Assembly (NCBI RefSeq): GCF_006715785.1
Contig: NZ_VFNX01000001.1
Location: forward strand, 2,618,501 to 2,682,500
Reading direction: 5' to 3'
Origin: Streptomyces puniciscabiei
Lineage (GTDB): Bacteria; Actinomycetota; Actinomycetes; Streptomycetales; Streptomycetaceae
Length of the DNA stretch: 64,000 nucleotides
How positions within the stretch are numbered: position 1 is the stretch's first letter; the number at the start of each line of letters is the position of its first letter. Shown in pieces: positions 9,129 through 18,418 of this stretch. A program made the position numbers and the translations under genes. The notes under the pieces are model-generated. The model made no database searches. It saw only the letters and a list, made by a program, of their open reading frames with translations, and was not told the DNA's origin.

Positions 9129-9800
9129 TCAGCCGTGGCCGCCCGCGCGGACCAGTCCCGTCTCGTAGGCGAGCACCACGACCTGCACCCGGTCGCGCAG
9201 GGAGAGCTTGGTCAGGATGCGGCCCACATGGGTCTTCACCGTCGCCTCGCTCAGCACCAGGCGGGCCGCGATCTCACCGTTGGACAGGCCCTGCGCGACC
9301 AGCACCATCACCTCGCGCTCCCGGTCGGTGAGCCGCTCCAGCTCCTTGTGCTGCGGCTCCTTGCCGGTGGACGGCAGCATCGGCGCGAAGCGGTCCAGCA
9401 GGCGCCGGGTGGTGGAGGGCGCCACGACCGCGTCACCGCTGTGCACGGCCCTGATCGCGCCGAGCAGGTCACCGGGCGGTACGTCCTTGAGCATGAAGCC
9501 GGAGGCGCCCGCCTTCAGCCCGGAGAAGGCGTACTCGTCCAGGTCGAAGGTGGTCAGGATCAGCACCTTGGGCGGATCGGGCTCGGCGCAGATCCGCCGG
9601 GTGGCCTCGACGCCGTCCAGTTTGGGCATGCGGACGTCCATCAGGACGACGTCGACGGGCGTGGACCGCACCACCTGCAGGGCCTCGACGCCGTCACCCG
9701 CCTCCGCCACGACCTCCATGTCCGGCTGGGCGGCGAGCACCATCCGGAACCCGGTGCGCAGCAGCACCTGGTCGTCGACGAGCATCACGCGGATCGTCAT
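9129..9800 (-). CDS. LuxR/NarL-family response regulator
   Basis: 223-residue two-component response regulator. The N-terminal receiver domain starts MTIRVMLVDDQVLLRTGF, with the phosphoacceptor Asp in VVLMDVRMPKLDG and the conserved Lys in GFMLKDVPPGDL. The C-terminal LuxR helix-turn-helix is LTDREREVMVLVAQGLSNGEIAARLVLSEATVKTHV (about residues 155-190). It follows the sensor kinase gene by 67 bases on the same strand, so the two form a cognate pair. The signal and targets cannot be told from sequence. Confidence 0.95.
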   Translation of the reverse strand: MTIRVMLVDDQVLLRTGFRMVLAAQPDMEVVAEAGDGVEALQVVRSTPVDVVLMDVRMPKLDGVEATRRICAEPDPPKVLILTTFDLDEYAFSGLKAGASGFMLKDVPPGDLLGAIRAVHSGDAVVAPSTTRRLLDRFAPMLPSTGKEPQHKELERLTDREREVMVLVAQGLSNGEIAARLVLSEATVKTHVGRILTKLSLRDRVQVVVLAYETGLVRAGGHG

Positions 9801-9867
9801 CGGGCCTCTTTCGGTCGGATTTCGTTGGTACCGGTGTTTCAGGTGTGTCAACCAGACGCGTGCCGCG

Positions 9868-11076
9868 TCAGTGCGCCGGTTTGAGCGGGAGAAGGGCACT
9901 GATGCGGAATCCTCCGCCCGGGCGCGGCCCCGCGTCCAGGGTGCCGCCGACCATGCCGACTCGTTCGCGCATACCGATCAGACCGTGCCCCTGGCCGTCG
10001 GCGCCACCCTCCTCGTACAGCTCGTGCGGCGCGCCCTTGCCGTCGTCCTCGACGAGCAGCCCGAGCCCGTCGTCGAAGTAGACCAGCCGGACGCTCGCGC
10101 CCGCGTTGGGACCGCCGTGCTTGCGGGTGTTGGTGAGTGCCTCCTGCACGATCCGGTACGCCGTCAGCTCCACGCCGCTCGGGAGCGGGCGCGGGGTGCC
10201 CTCGACCTTGAAGTCGACCGGGAGTCCGGAGCTGCGGCACTGCTCGATCAGCTCGTCGATCTGGTCGACGTCGGGCTGCGGGACGTACTCCCCGCTCTCC
10301 TGGTGCTCGCCGGTGCGCAGCACGCCCAGCAGGCGGCGCATCTCGGCGAGGGCCTGACGGCCGGTGGAGGAGATCGTCTCCAGGGCCTTCTTGGCCTGGT
10401 CGGGGGCGGCGTCGAGGACATAGGCGGCGCCGTCGGCCTGCACCACCATCACCGACACGTTGTGCGCCACCACGTCGTGCAGCTCGCGCGCGATGCGGGC
10501 GCGCTCGGCGGCCACCGCGACCTTGGACTGCGCCTCGCGCTCCTTCTCCAGGCGGGCCGCGCGCTCCTCCAGCTGGGCGAAGTAGGCGCGCCGGGTGCGC
10601 ATGGAGTCACCGAGCACCCAGGCCAGCGCGAAGGGGACCGTCTGGAAGACGACTATGGCGGTCTGCCCGAGGAGGCTGCTGTGCCCGGCGGGCCAGCGGA
10701 GCTGCGCGAGGGTCGCCGCGACGAGGCTGGCGGCGAGCGCGAGCCTGGAGGCCCAGCGTGCGCCGATCGCCGCCACCGTGTAGGTGATCACCAGCAGCGC
10801 GAAGTCGGCGGCGGTCGTCTCGACGTCCAGCACCAGCTGGGCCAGGCCGGCCGCGAGGGCGACCAGCAGCATCGGCTCCGGGAAGCGGCGGCGCAGCGCG
10901 ACGACGGCGCACAGGACGGCGGACACGGCCATCCCCGCGGCAAGCGACATGTGGTGCGGGCCGGGCCGCAGGCTCATGCTCACCACGACCGTTCCGGACA
11001 GCCCGAACAGGACGACGGCCCAGAAGGCGTCGACCCCGGTCGGGTGGCGGCGGAGGAAGTCGTAGAGGCGCTGCAC
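9868..11076 (-). CDS. NarL-type sensor histidine kinase (HisKA_3)
   Basis: 402-residue membrane kinase partnered with the downstream response regulator. About five hydrophobic segments in the first 160 residues (for example VDAFWAVVLFGLSGTVVVS, LLVALAAGLAQLVLDV) form the sensor/membrane part, then a short coiled coil (QLEERAARLEKEREAQ). The HisKA_3 H-box is ARIARELHDVVAHNVSVM. The ATPase blocks are EALTNTRKHGG (N box), VEDDGKG (G1) and GHGLIGMRERV (G2). The start is GTG at 11076. There is no large extracytoplasmic domain, so it probably senses a membrane or envelope condition. Confidence 0.93.
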   Translation of the reverse strand: MQRLYDFLRRHPTGVDAFWAVVLFGLSGTVVVSMSLRPGPHHMSLAAGMAVSAVLCAVVALRRRFPEPMLLVALAAGLAQLVLDVETTAADFALLVITYTVAAIGARWASRLALAASLVAATLAQLRWPAGHSSLLGQTAIVVFQTVPFALAWVLGDSMRTRRAYFAQLEERAARLEKEREAQSKVAVAAERARIARELHDVVAHNVSVMVVQADGAAYVLDAAPDQAKKALETISSTGRQALAEMRRLLGVLRTGEHQESGEYVPQPDVDQIDELIEQCRSSGLPVDFKVEGTPRPLPSGVELTAYRIVQEALTNTRKHGGPNAGASVRLVYFDDGLGLLVEDDGKGAPHELYEEGGADGQGHGLIGMRERVGMVGGTLDAGPRPGGGFRISALLPLKPAH

Positions 11077-11194
11077 GTAACCCAGAGTAGGGAAACGGGA
11101 TGCGTGCAGGGGTCAACCGGAGGGCCGATCCGCGCCCGGGGCACGTACTCCGCAAGGTGGAGGAAGTGATCATCTGTGTGCCTAGTCTGGTCCG

Positions 11195-12460
11195 GTGACG
11201 GATGAGACGGCACGGCAAGCGGGACGCGCCCCCGGCGACGGACACGGCCGGCGCGGCGGGCGCGGCGGGCGCGGCGGGCGCGGCTGGCGTGGCGGGCGTG
11301 GCTGGCGTGCGGCGACCGAGGCTGCGCTGTACGGTCCCGGCGGCTTCTACCGCCGCCCGGAGGGCCCGGCCGGGCACTTCCGTACGTCCGTGCACGCCTC
11401 CCCGCTGTTCGCGCAGGCCGTGGCCCGGCTGCTGTGCCGGGTCGACGAGGTGCTGGGGCGGCCGCCGGCGCTGGACTTCGTCGACATGGGCGCGGGGCGG
11501 GGCGAACTGGTCACCGGGGTGCTGGCCGCCCTGCCGGCCGACGTGGCGGCACGCGCGCGTGGGTACGCCGTGGAGCTCGCCGACCGCCCGGCCGGACTGG
11601 ACGCACGCATCACCTGGCTGGACACGGCCCCGGCTGCCGTCACGGGGCTGCTGTTCGCCAACGAGTGGCTGGACAACGTGCCCGTGGACGTGGCCGAGGT
11701 CGACCCGCAGGGCGTGCCCCGGCTGGTGCTCGTCGCCGACGACGGCACCGAACGGCTCGGGGAACCGGTGACGGGCGCGGAGGCGGACTGGCTGGCTCGG
11801 TGGTGGCCGCTGCCGGCCGAGGAAGGGCTGCGTGCGGAGATCGGGCTGCCCCGGGACCTGGCGTGGGCGGGGGCGGTGGAGCGGGTGGTGCGCGGGCTCG
11901 CGGTGGCCGTGGACTACGCGCACACCGTGGACACGCGCCCCCCGTTCGGGACGCTCACCGGCTTCCGGGAAGGGCGCGAGACGGCGCCCGTGCCGGACGG
12001 GTCGTGCGACATCACGGCGCACGTCGCACTGGACGCGTGCGCGGCGGCCGCCACGGCGCACCCGCCCTCGCCTTCGCCCTGCGACACGGCGCACGCCCCG
12101 CACACGCCCCTTGGCACGACACGCGCGCTCGGGGAGGCGTCGGTGCCCTCCGGCACAGCGCATGAGTCCACTCGCCCAGCGCAGGAACTTTCCCGCCCAG
12201 CGCGCAGACTGCCCCCCGCGCGCCTCCTCACGCAGCGCGCCGCCCTGCGCGCCCTCGACATCACCGGCGCACGCCCCCCGCTCACCCTTGCCTCCGCGGA
12301 CCCCGCGGCCTACGTGCGCGCCCTCGCGAGCGCCGGGGAGGCCGCCGAACTCACCGCCCCCGGCGGTCTCGGCGACTTCGGCTGGCTGGTCCAGCCGGTT
12401 GGAATTCCGGACCCGCTCGTTGGTTTTCCGGACCCTCGCCTGAGCCGGCCCGGTCCCTGA
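11195..12460 (+). CDS. MidA/NDUFAF7-type SAM-dependent methyltransferase (COG1565)
   Basis: 421-residue class I methyltransferase of the COG1565 family. [19 protein letters not shown] (about residues 93-111) is the SAM-binding motif [14 protein letters not shown] is the NE/D-x-x-D block of this family, and [20 protein letters not shown] and FGWLVQP close the domain. Mitochondrial NDUFAF7 dimethylates an arginine of the complex I subunit homologous to NuoD; here the convergent neighbour, 7 bases away, is an orphan nuoD. Two low-complexity insertions are unusual: an RGG-rich run near residues 18-38 and a Ser/Thr/Pro/Ala-rich stretch near 285-335. The start is GTG. Confidence 0.85.
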   Translation: MTDETARQAGRAPGDGHGRRGGRGGRGGRGWRGGRGWRAATEAALYGPGGFYRRPEGPAGHFRTSVHASPLFAQAVARLLCRVDEVLGRPPALDFVDMGAGRGELVTGVLAALPADVAARARGYAVELADRPAGLDARITWLDTAPAAVTGLLFANEWLDNVPVDVAEVDPQGVPRLVLVADDGTERLGEPVTGAEADWLARWWPLPAEEGLRAEIGLPRDLAWAGAVERVVRGLAVAVDYAHTVDTRPPFGTLTGFREGRETAPVPDGSCDITAHVALDACAAAATAHPPSPSPCDTAHAPHTPLGTTRALGEASVPSGTAHESTRPAQELSRPARRLPPARLLTQRAALRALDITGARPPLTLASADPAAYVRALASAGEAAELTAPGGLGDFGWLVQPVGIPDPLVGFPDPRLSRPGP

Positions 12461-12467
12461 GGCCGGC

Positions 12468-13619
12468 CTACTTGTCGATGTCGCCGACCACGAAGAACAT
12501 CGAGCCCAGAATGGCCACCATGTCCGCCACCAGGGTCCCCGGCAGCAGCTCGGTCAGCGCCTGGATGTTGTTGTACGAGGCAGAGCGCAGCTTCAGCCGG
12601 TACGGCGTCTTCTCGCCCTTGCTGACCAGGTAGTAGCCGTTGATCCCGAGGGGGTTCTCGGTCCACGCGTACGTGTGCCCCTCGGGCGCCTTCAGCACCT
12701 TCGGCAGCCGCTGGTTGATCGGCCCGGGCGGCAGCTCGGCGAGCCGGTCCAGGCAGGCGTCGGCGAGATCGAGCGCGTTGTGGGTCTGCTCCAGCAGAAC
12801 CTCGAAGCGGGCGAGGCAGTCGCCCTCGCTCCGGGTGACGACCTTCAGGGTGTCCTGGAGGTCGCCGTACGCCAGGTACGGCTCGTCGCGACGCAGGTCG
12901 AAGTCGACGCCCGAGGCGCGCGCGATGGGGCCGCTCACGCCGTAGGCGTGCACGGTCTGCGGTGTCATCGCGCCCACGCCGCGCGTGCGCCCCCGGAAGA
13001 TCTCGTTGCCGAGCACCAGGTCGTCGAAGACGTCCATGCGCGAGCGCACGTCGGCGACGGCGGCACGCGCGCGTGCGGTCCATCCGGCCGGCAGGTCCTC
13101 CTTGAGGCCGCCGACCCGGTTGAACATGTAGTGCATGCGGCCGCCGGAGATCTCCTCCATGACGTTCTGGAGCACCTCGCGCTCCCGGAACGCGTAGAAC
13201 ACCGGAGTGATGCCGCCCAGCTCCAGTGGGTAGGAGCCGAGGAACATCAGGTGGTTCAGCACCCGGTTCAGCTCGGCGAGCAGCGTGCGCATCCACACCG
13301 CCCGCTCGGGCACCTCCATGCCGAGCATCCGCTCCACGGCGAGGACCACGCCCAGCTCGTTCGAGAACGCCGACAGCCAGTCGTGGCGGTTGGCGAGCAC
13401 GATGATCTGGCGGTAGTCACGCGCCTCGAAGAGCTTCTCGGCGCCGCGGTGCATATAGCCGATCACCGGCTCCGCGCGCACGATGCGCTCCCCGTCCAGC
13501 ACGAGCCTGAGCCGCAGCACGCCGTGCGTGGACGGGTGCTGGGGCCCGATGTTGAGCACCATGTCGGTGCTTTCCGCGGCGCCGCCGATCCCGACCGTGG
13601 TCTCCGTCGTAGGAGTCAT
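12468..13619 (-). CDS. nuoD: Orphan NADH-quinone oxidoreductase subunit D homologue
   Basis: 383-residue protein of the 49-kDa complex I / NiFe-hydrogenase large-subunit family. Blocks include [59 protein letters not shown] and [17 protein letters not shown]. No other nuo gene is nearby, so this is a second, stand-alone copy; length and motifs look intact. The arginine in HRGAEK corresponds to the residue methylated by NDUFAF7 in the human homologue NDUFS2, and a MidA-type methyltransferase gene lies convergent next to it. Whether it joins the respiratory complex or has a separate role is unknown. Confidence 0.9.
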   Translation of the reverse strand: MTPTTETTVGIGGAAESTDMVLNIGPQHPSTHGVLRLRLVLDGERIVRAEPVIGYMHRGAEKLFEARDYRQIIVLANRHDWLSAFSNELGVVLAVERMLGMEVPERAVWMRTLLAELNRVLNHLMFLGSYPLELGGITPVFYAFREREVLQNVMEEISGGRMHYMFNRVGGLKEDLPAGWTARARAAVADVRSRMDVFDDLVLGNEIFRGRTRGVGAMTPQTVHAYGVSGPIARASGVDFDLRRDEPYLAYGDLQDTLKVVTRSEGDCLARFEVLLEQTHNALDLADACLDRLAELPPGPINQRLPKVLKAPEGHTYAWTENPLGINGYYLVSKGEKTPYRLKLRSASYNNIQALTELLPGTLVADMVAILGSMFFVVGDIDK

Positions 13620-13650
13620 GGCCCCAGTTTCCCCTACGTACGCTGGCCCC

Positions 13651-14154
13651 ATGGAAACGGGGAGCCCGGATGAGACCGGGATACCGGGGGCCGAGCTGGA
13701 GTGGCGGGGGCTGCGGCCCGCTCTGATGCGGTTGCGCAGGCTGCTCGTGGTGGGGTGGACGGCGGCTCTCGCGATCGTCACCGGGCTGCTCCTGGGCCTG
13801 CTGGTGGGGCCCGCGTGGGCCGCCTTCGCCCTGGTGCCCGTCGTCGGCGCCGCGTGGTGCTGGCGGCTGGTGGGCCGTAACTGGCGCTCATGGCGGTACG
13901 CCGAGCGGGCGGACGACCTGCTGATCAGCCGCGGTGTCCTCTGGCGTGAGGAGACGGTGGTGCCGTACGGGCGGATGCAGCTGGTGGAGGTCACCTCCGG
14001 GCCCCTGGAGCGGCGCTTCGGGCTGGCCACCGTGCAGCTGCACACGGCGGCCGCCGCGACCGACGCCACCATCCCCGGCCTGGACCCGGCCGAGGCCGAA
14101 CGGCTGCGCGACCGGCTCACCGAGCTGGGCGAGGCACGATCGGCGGGCCTGTGA
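13651..14154 (+). CDS. PH domain (bPH2, YdbS-like) membrane protein
   Basis: 167-residue protein with two adjacent transmembrane helices ([23 protein letters not shown] and [14 protein letters not shown] region, about residues 30-72) followed by a bacterial PH-like domain: [40 protein letters not shown]. Such proteins pair with a longer YdbT-like partner, which is exactly the next gene; stop and start overlap by 4 bp (GTGA). The role of the family is poorly defined and membrane-associated. The start at the ATG 13651 has no strong ribosome binding site, so it may begin slightly elsewhere. Confidence 0.85.
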   Translation: METGSPDETGIPGAELEWRGLRPALMRLRRLLVVGWTAALAIVTGLLLGLLVGPAWAAFALVPVVGAAWCWRLVGRNWRSWRYAERADDLLISRGVLWREETVVPYGRMQLVEVTSGPLERRFGLATVQLHTAAAATDATIPGLDPAEAERLRDRLTELGEARSAGL

Positions 14155-15482
14155 CGGGCCCGGACCACGGCGAGGAGATACCGGCGCCCGCGCCGGTGAC
14201 CGAGCGCCGGCTGCACCCCGTCACGCCGCTGCGCCGGGCGTGGGCGCCGGTCGCCGTACTCGCGGGATGGGCGGTGCACGACCCGAACGCGACGCAGGCG
14301 CAGCTGGCGCGGCTGACCACCACCGCGCTGCTGCTGGGGCTCGCGGTGCTGGTGCCGGTGGCCGGTCTCTACGGCTTCCTGTCCTGGTGGTTCACCCACT
14401 TCGCCGTCACCGACACCGAACTGCGCATCCGTACCGGCCTGTTGTTCCGGCGCACCGCGCACATCCGGCTGGAGCGCATCCAGGCCGTGGACGTCTCCCG
14501 GCCCCTCCTCGCGCGCGTGGCGGGCGTCGCCAAGCTGCGGATCGACGTCGTCGGTGCCGACGACAAGGACGAGCTGGCCTTCCTCGGCGAGCAGGAGGCG
14601 CGCGCCCTGCGCGCGGAGCTGCTGGCGCGCGCGGCGGGTTTCGCTCCCGAGACGGCGCGCGAAGTCGGCGAGGCGCCGGCGCACGAGCTGCTGCGCGTGC
14701 CGCCACGCGCGCTGGCGCTCTCCCTGGCGCTGACGGGCGCCACCTGGGGCTCCCTGTGCGCCGCGCTCGTCGTGCCGACCGTGCTGTGGCTCACCACCCA
14801 CAACCTGTGGACGGTCCTCGCGACCGCCCTGCCGCTGTTCGGCGCGGCCGGCGCGAGCAGCGCGGGACGGTTCGCCGGCGAGTTCGACTGGAAGGTGGGC
14901 GAGTCGCCGGACGGCCTGCGCATCGACCACGGGCTGCTGGACCGTACGCACGAGACGGTCCCGCCCGGCCGGGTGCAGACCGTGCGGATCGTGCAGCCGC
15001 TGCTGTGGCGGGCGCTCGGCTGGGTGCGGGTGGAACTCGACGTGGCCGGGTCCGCCAACTCGGTGCTGGTACCGGTCGCTCCGCTCCCCATCGCCGAGTC
15101 GGTCGTCACGCGCGTGCTGCCCGGTGTGACGGTGCCTCAGCAGCTGTCACGTCCGCCGGGACGGGCCCGCTGGTGCGTGCCGGTGTGGTGGCGCGGGCAC
15201 CGCCTCGCGGTCACCGGCGCGGTGTTCGCCGCCCGGCACGGTCTGCTGCGCCGCCGGCTCTCGCTGGTGCCGCACGCCAAGGTGCAGAGCGTGCGGCTGA
15301 GCCAGGGGCCCTGGCAGCGTCTCTGGCGGCTCGCCGACGTCCACGTGGACACTGGGGCCGACAAGACCGTGACGGCCGGTCTGCGGGACGCACGGGAGGC
15401 CGCGCGGCTCCTGCACGCCCAGGCTGAGCGGTCCCGTACGGGCCGCCGGGACGCACGCCCCGACCGCTGGATGACCGGATGA
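14151..15482 (+). CDS. PH domain (bPH2, YdbT-like) membrane protein
   Basis: 443-residue membrane protein with repeated bPH2 domains. The first follows a helix pair ([20 protein letters not shown]) and reads [33 protein letters not shown] second helix pair is near [20 protein letters not shown], then [36 protein letters not shown] third PH-like segment is [31 protein letters not shown]. It is translationally coupled to the preceding YdbS-like gene (GTGA overlap) and followed by a hairpin terminator at 15487-15520. The two proteins probably form one membrane complex. Confidence 0.88.
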   Translation: MTGPDHGEEIPAPAPVTERRLHPVTPLRRAWAPVAVLAGWAVHDPNATQAQLARLTTTALLLGLAVLVPVAGLYGFLSWWFTHFAVTDTELRIRTGLLFRRTAHIRLERIQAVDVSRPLLARVAGVAKLRIDVVGADDKDELAFLGEQEARALRAELLARAAGFAPETAREVGEAPAHELLRVPPRALALSLALTGATWGSLCAALVVPTVLWLTTHNLWTVLATALPLFGAAGASSAGRFAGEFDWKVGESPDGLRIDHGLLDRTHETVPPGRVQTVRIVQPLLWRALGWVRVELDVAGSANSVLVPVAPLPIAESVVTRVLPGVTVPQQLSRPPGRARWCVPVWWRGHRLAVTGAVFAARHGLLRRRLSLVPHAKVQSVRLSQGPWQRLWRLADVHVDTGADKTVTAGLRDAREAARLLHAQAERSRTGRRDARPDRWMTG

Positions 15483-15486
15483 CACG

Positions 15487-15520
15487 AGGCCCGGCTCCCC
15501 TGTTGCGGGAAGCCGGGCCT
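15487..15520. terminator. Intrinsic terminator hairpin between convergent genes
   Basis: Perfect 10-bp arms AGGCCCGGCT and AGCCGGGCCT around a 14-base loop, between the stops of the YdbT-like gene (15482) and the minus-strand coiled-coil gene (15570). It probably serves the plus-strand unit; the U tract is weak, as usual in Streptomyces. Confidence 0.75.
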
Positions 15521-15569
15521 GGTGCCTGGTCCTGGTGCGTGGTCCGTGGTCCTGTTGTCCGGTGCGGTC

Positions 15570-16994
15570 TCAGGAAGCCGCGGTGCGCAGCCCCTGGACG
15601 TCGATCTGCTCGGTCTCGTCGTGCGCGGTCAGGTCGATGACCTGGCCGACACCCGCCGACCGCGCGTCGGCGTCCTTGAACGCGGCCTCGGTCTCCGCCT
15701 TGTGCACCGCGAGGGCCTCCGGGCCGACGACGTCGGCGAGATCCTCGTTCTGCACGGAGTCCAGCGCGGCCTTCGGGGCGCCCTTCTGGGTGCCGAAGAA
15801 GTCGAAACCGCCCTCGACCGCCGGGCGCCGGGCGGGCGCGGCCGGTACGACGGCCACCGCGGTCGGCACCGTGAAGTGCCCGGCGGGCGGCGGCCCCACG
15901 GGCTGGGCGGGCTCGGCCGGTGCCATGGGGTCGGCGGCCGCGCGCGCGTGCCCGCCGACCGCCACGGGCTGCCCCTGTGCCTCGTCCTCCTGGCCGGCCG
16001 GCGCACCGGCCTCGCTCACGGAAACACCGGCGGTGTCCGTGACACCGTCCGCCGCGCCTTCGCCGGCGTCCTTCCCGTCGCCTGCCGGCTGCGCGGCGGA
16101 CCCGGCACCGCCCGCGTCTGCCTTGCGGACAGCGGCCTTGGGCACATCGGCCTTGCCGAGCACGGCGGCGCCCGCGTCGGGCCCGGTCCCACCGGCGTCG
16201 GACTCACCGGTCTCGGAAGCCGCCGCCTCCGGGGCCGTGTCCACGCAAGCCGCATCGGAAGCCGCGGGCGTGGCCGTGTCCACGGAAGCCTCGGCGTCCG
16301 TCTCGGCGGCCTCGGAGTCGCCCGAGGCCTCGCCGTCGAACCGGGCCAGGGCCATGAGGGCCTGCCGGTACAGCCGTGCGCCCTCGGGCGAGAACACCGC
16401 GTACGCCGTCGGCTCGTCCCCACGGTCCGCCCCGGGCCCAGCGGCCTCGGCGGGCTTCTCGGACGCCGTCACCTCGGCCGGCTCCAGGTCCGGCTCGGCG
16501 CGGCGCGCGGGCGGCAGCGCGGGCGAGGACGAGGGCACGGCCGCCTCGAGCTCCAGCAGCCGACGCCCCTCCAGGGCGCTCGCGCGCTCGGTCTCCGCCG
16601 TGGCGTACCGGCGCAGCAGGGCCGCGTGCTCGTTGCGCAGGCCGGCCAGCTCCGCGCGCTTGGCGCGCAGCCGCTGCTCCAGCTTCGTGCGCAGCTCGCG
16701 CGACTCCTCCAGGTCGGTCTCCAGTTCGGCGACCCGCTCCTCGTACCGCCACTCGTCGCTGGCACGCGCGCGTGTGAGGTCGGCGACCTGCTTGCCCGCA
16801 TGGATGTCCCAGCGACGCATCACGAACGCGCCCACCACGGCCGTGGCCGCAGCGGCCCCGGCGAGCGCGCGCAACACCGTGGCCTCGGAGAACACCCAGG
16901 GACCCAGCGCGCAGACGAGGGAGACGCCGGCGATCGCCGACGGGGGCAACAGCCGGTGCAGAGGTGGTGAATGGCGGTGGCGTCCACGTGGCAT
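15570..16994 (-). CDS. Coiled-coil membrane protein, function unknown
   Basis: 474 residues from the ATG at 16994 (MPRGRHRHSPPLHRLLPP). Two transmembrane helices occupy about residues 18-60 (SAIAGVSLVCALGPWVF and ATVLRALAGAAAATAVVGAFV). A coiled coil follows at about 75-150 (RVAELETDLEESRELRTKLEQR, RAKRAELAGLRNEHAALLRR). A patch AYAVFSPEGARLYRQALMALARF is then flanked by long acidic Ala/Asp/Glu/Pro-rich linkers, and the conserved-looking tail is DVVGPEALAVHKAETEAAF. The layout suggests a membrane-anchored scaffold with a disordered arm. I do not recognise a catalytic domain. Confidence 0.8.
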   Translation of the reverse strand: MPRGRHRHSPPLHRLLPPSAIAGVSLVCALGPWVFSEATVLRALAGAAAATAVVGAFVMRRWDIHAGKQVADLTRARASDEWRYEERVAELETDLEESRELRTKLEQRLRAKRAELAGLRNEHAALLRRYATAETERASALEGRRLLELEAAVPSSSPALPPARRAEPDLEPAEVTASEKPAEAAGPGADRGDEPTAYAVFSPEGARLYRQALMALARFDGEASGDSEAAETDAEASVDTATPAASDAACVDTAPEAAASETGESDAGGTGPDAGAAVLGKADVPKAAVRKADAGGAGSAAQPAGDGKDAGEGAADGVTDTAGVSVSEAGAPAGQEDEAQGQPVAVGGHARAAADPMAPAEPAQPVGPPPAGHFTVPTAVAVVPAAPARRPAVEGGFDFFGTQKGAPKAALDSVQNEDLADVVGPEALAVHKAETEAAFKDADARSAGVGQVIDLTAHDETEQIDVQGLRTAAS

Positions 16995-17090
16995 GGCCAG
17001 AAACTTACCGCGCGTAGGCGAATCGTGGACCCCCGCCCCGTAAAAACACGGCCACATCCCCGGCCTCACGCGGCGTCAGGCGCAGGAGGC

Positions 17091-18215
17091 TCAGTGGGCG
17101 ACCAGTCGCGAGCTGAGCCACTGGAGCGTGGCGGGGATCTCCCGCCGCCAGGTGTTGAAGTTGTGCCCGCCGCTCGGAAGGATGATCGAGGAAATCCTGG
17201 TCACGTTCGTGTCCTGCACACTCTTGATGAACTTGAGCGTGTCCTTGTAGTTGTGCTCGCCGACCCTGCTGCTGGTGACGAGCAGCGACGTCTCGGGCGC
17301 GGTCAGGTGCTTGAGCGTCCAGAACAGGTCGGATCGATTCTGCAGGTTCTTGTCGCCGTGGAAGAGGTCCCCGGTCGTGGGGTCGATCGGCGCCTTGTAG
17401 TACGGCGACAGGCCGGCGGCGGCCGCGTAGGAACCCGGGTGGTGCATGGCGATCTTCAGCGCGCAGTAACCGCCGGTCGAGTCGCCGACGATGCCCCAGC
17501 TGGCGGGCGTCTTGTCGACCCGGTAGTGGGCCATCACCGACTCGCGCAGGTCCTTCGCGAAGAATGTCTCGCTCTGCGGGCCACCGGGAACGTCGACGCA
17601 CTCGGTGTCGCGCGGCGGCGCCACGGTCGGCCGCAGCATCACCAGGATCATCGGCTGCATCTTCCCCTGCCTGGCCAGCTGTCCCGCCGTGCTGGGGTAG
17701 TTCAGCTTGTTCACCAGCGCCTCGGCCGTGCCGGGGTAACCCGTGAGGACCACGGACACCGGGAACTTGCGCGCGCTGTTGTTCGGCTGGAAGTACTCCG
17801 GGGGCAGATACACGAACGCAGGCGTGGAGAGATGTGTGGTACGGCCGATGATGTCGACCTTCTGCACCTGCCCGGCCACCTGCGGCAGCGTGCTGCTCGC
17901 ACCGATGACCTTGGACGTGGCGACCACCTGGATGGGGCTGTTGGCGCCGCCCGCTATGTGGTCGACGACCACTCCCGGGGCGTTCTCCTGGCCGAACAGG
18001 TCCGCCCAGCTGGCGTAGAAACCGAAGGCCTGGTTGGCGGCGAGGCCCACCGAGGCGAAGAGTGCCAGCTGGGTGGTGAGCAGCAGACCGACCCGCCCGC
18101 TGACGGCCCGCCAGCTCTGCCTGGCCAGCCGCGGCCACAACCACACCGTGCAGACGAACAGCAGCACGGCGAGGACGATCGCCAGCATCAGCACTTTGTT
18201 GCTCGTGAGTCCCAT
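17091..18215 (-). CDS. Membrane-anchored esterase, antigen 85/EstD-like alpha/beta hydrolase
   Basis: 374 residues. The N-terminus has about two transmembrane helices (LMLAIVLAVLLFVCTVWLWP, GLLLTTQLALFASVGLAANQAF) and a periplasm-facing C-terminal esterase domain. Catalytic features are the nucleophile elbow GIVGDSTGGYCALK (Ser), an acidic residue likely in the TSSRVGEHNYKDTL region, and the histidine in LPSGGHNFNTWR. AFVYLPPEYF and FPVSVVLTGYPGTAEAL resemble esterase D/antigen 85-like folds. Start ATG 18215 (MGLTSNKV). It is divergent from the lipid aminoacyltransferase gene, which together with the membrane anchor hints at an envelope role; the substrate is unknown. Confidence 0.85.
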   Translation of the reverse strand: MGLTSNKVLMLAIVLAVLLFVCTVWLWPRLARQSWRAVSGRVGLLLTTQLALFASVGLAANQAFGFYASWADLFGQENAPGVVVDHIAGGANSPIQVVATSKVIGASSTLPQVAGQVQKVDIIGRTTHLSTPAFVYLPPEYFQPNNSARKFPVSVVLTGYPGTAEALVNKLNYPSTAGQLARQGKMQPMILVMLRPTVAPPRDTECVDVPGGPQSETFFAKDLRESVMAHYRVDKTPASWGIVGDSTGGYCALKIAMHHPGSYAAAAGLSPYYKAPIDPTTGDLFHGDKNLQNRSDLFWTLKHLTAPETSLLVTSSRVGEHNYKDTLKFIKSVQDTNVTRISSIILPSGGHNFNTWRREIPATLQWLSSRLVAH

Positions 18216-18418
18216 GGGCTGTTTCCTGCCTGCGCTTTCCGCCCGGCGCCGCCCACGCTTCCTTGCGAAGGCTTGCCCGGGGCTTTCCTCGGCCTTTGAC
18301 CCGACTTTCCGGTGGGGAGTGAACCTCTCTCCCCAAGACACCGTCCTAGAGGGCGCAATGTCGCCGGATGCCCGATAGGGGCCCGGGTCCAAGGTCTCTC
18401 GCAGAACTACGGGATGCG

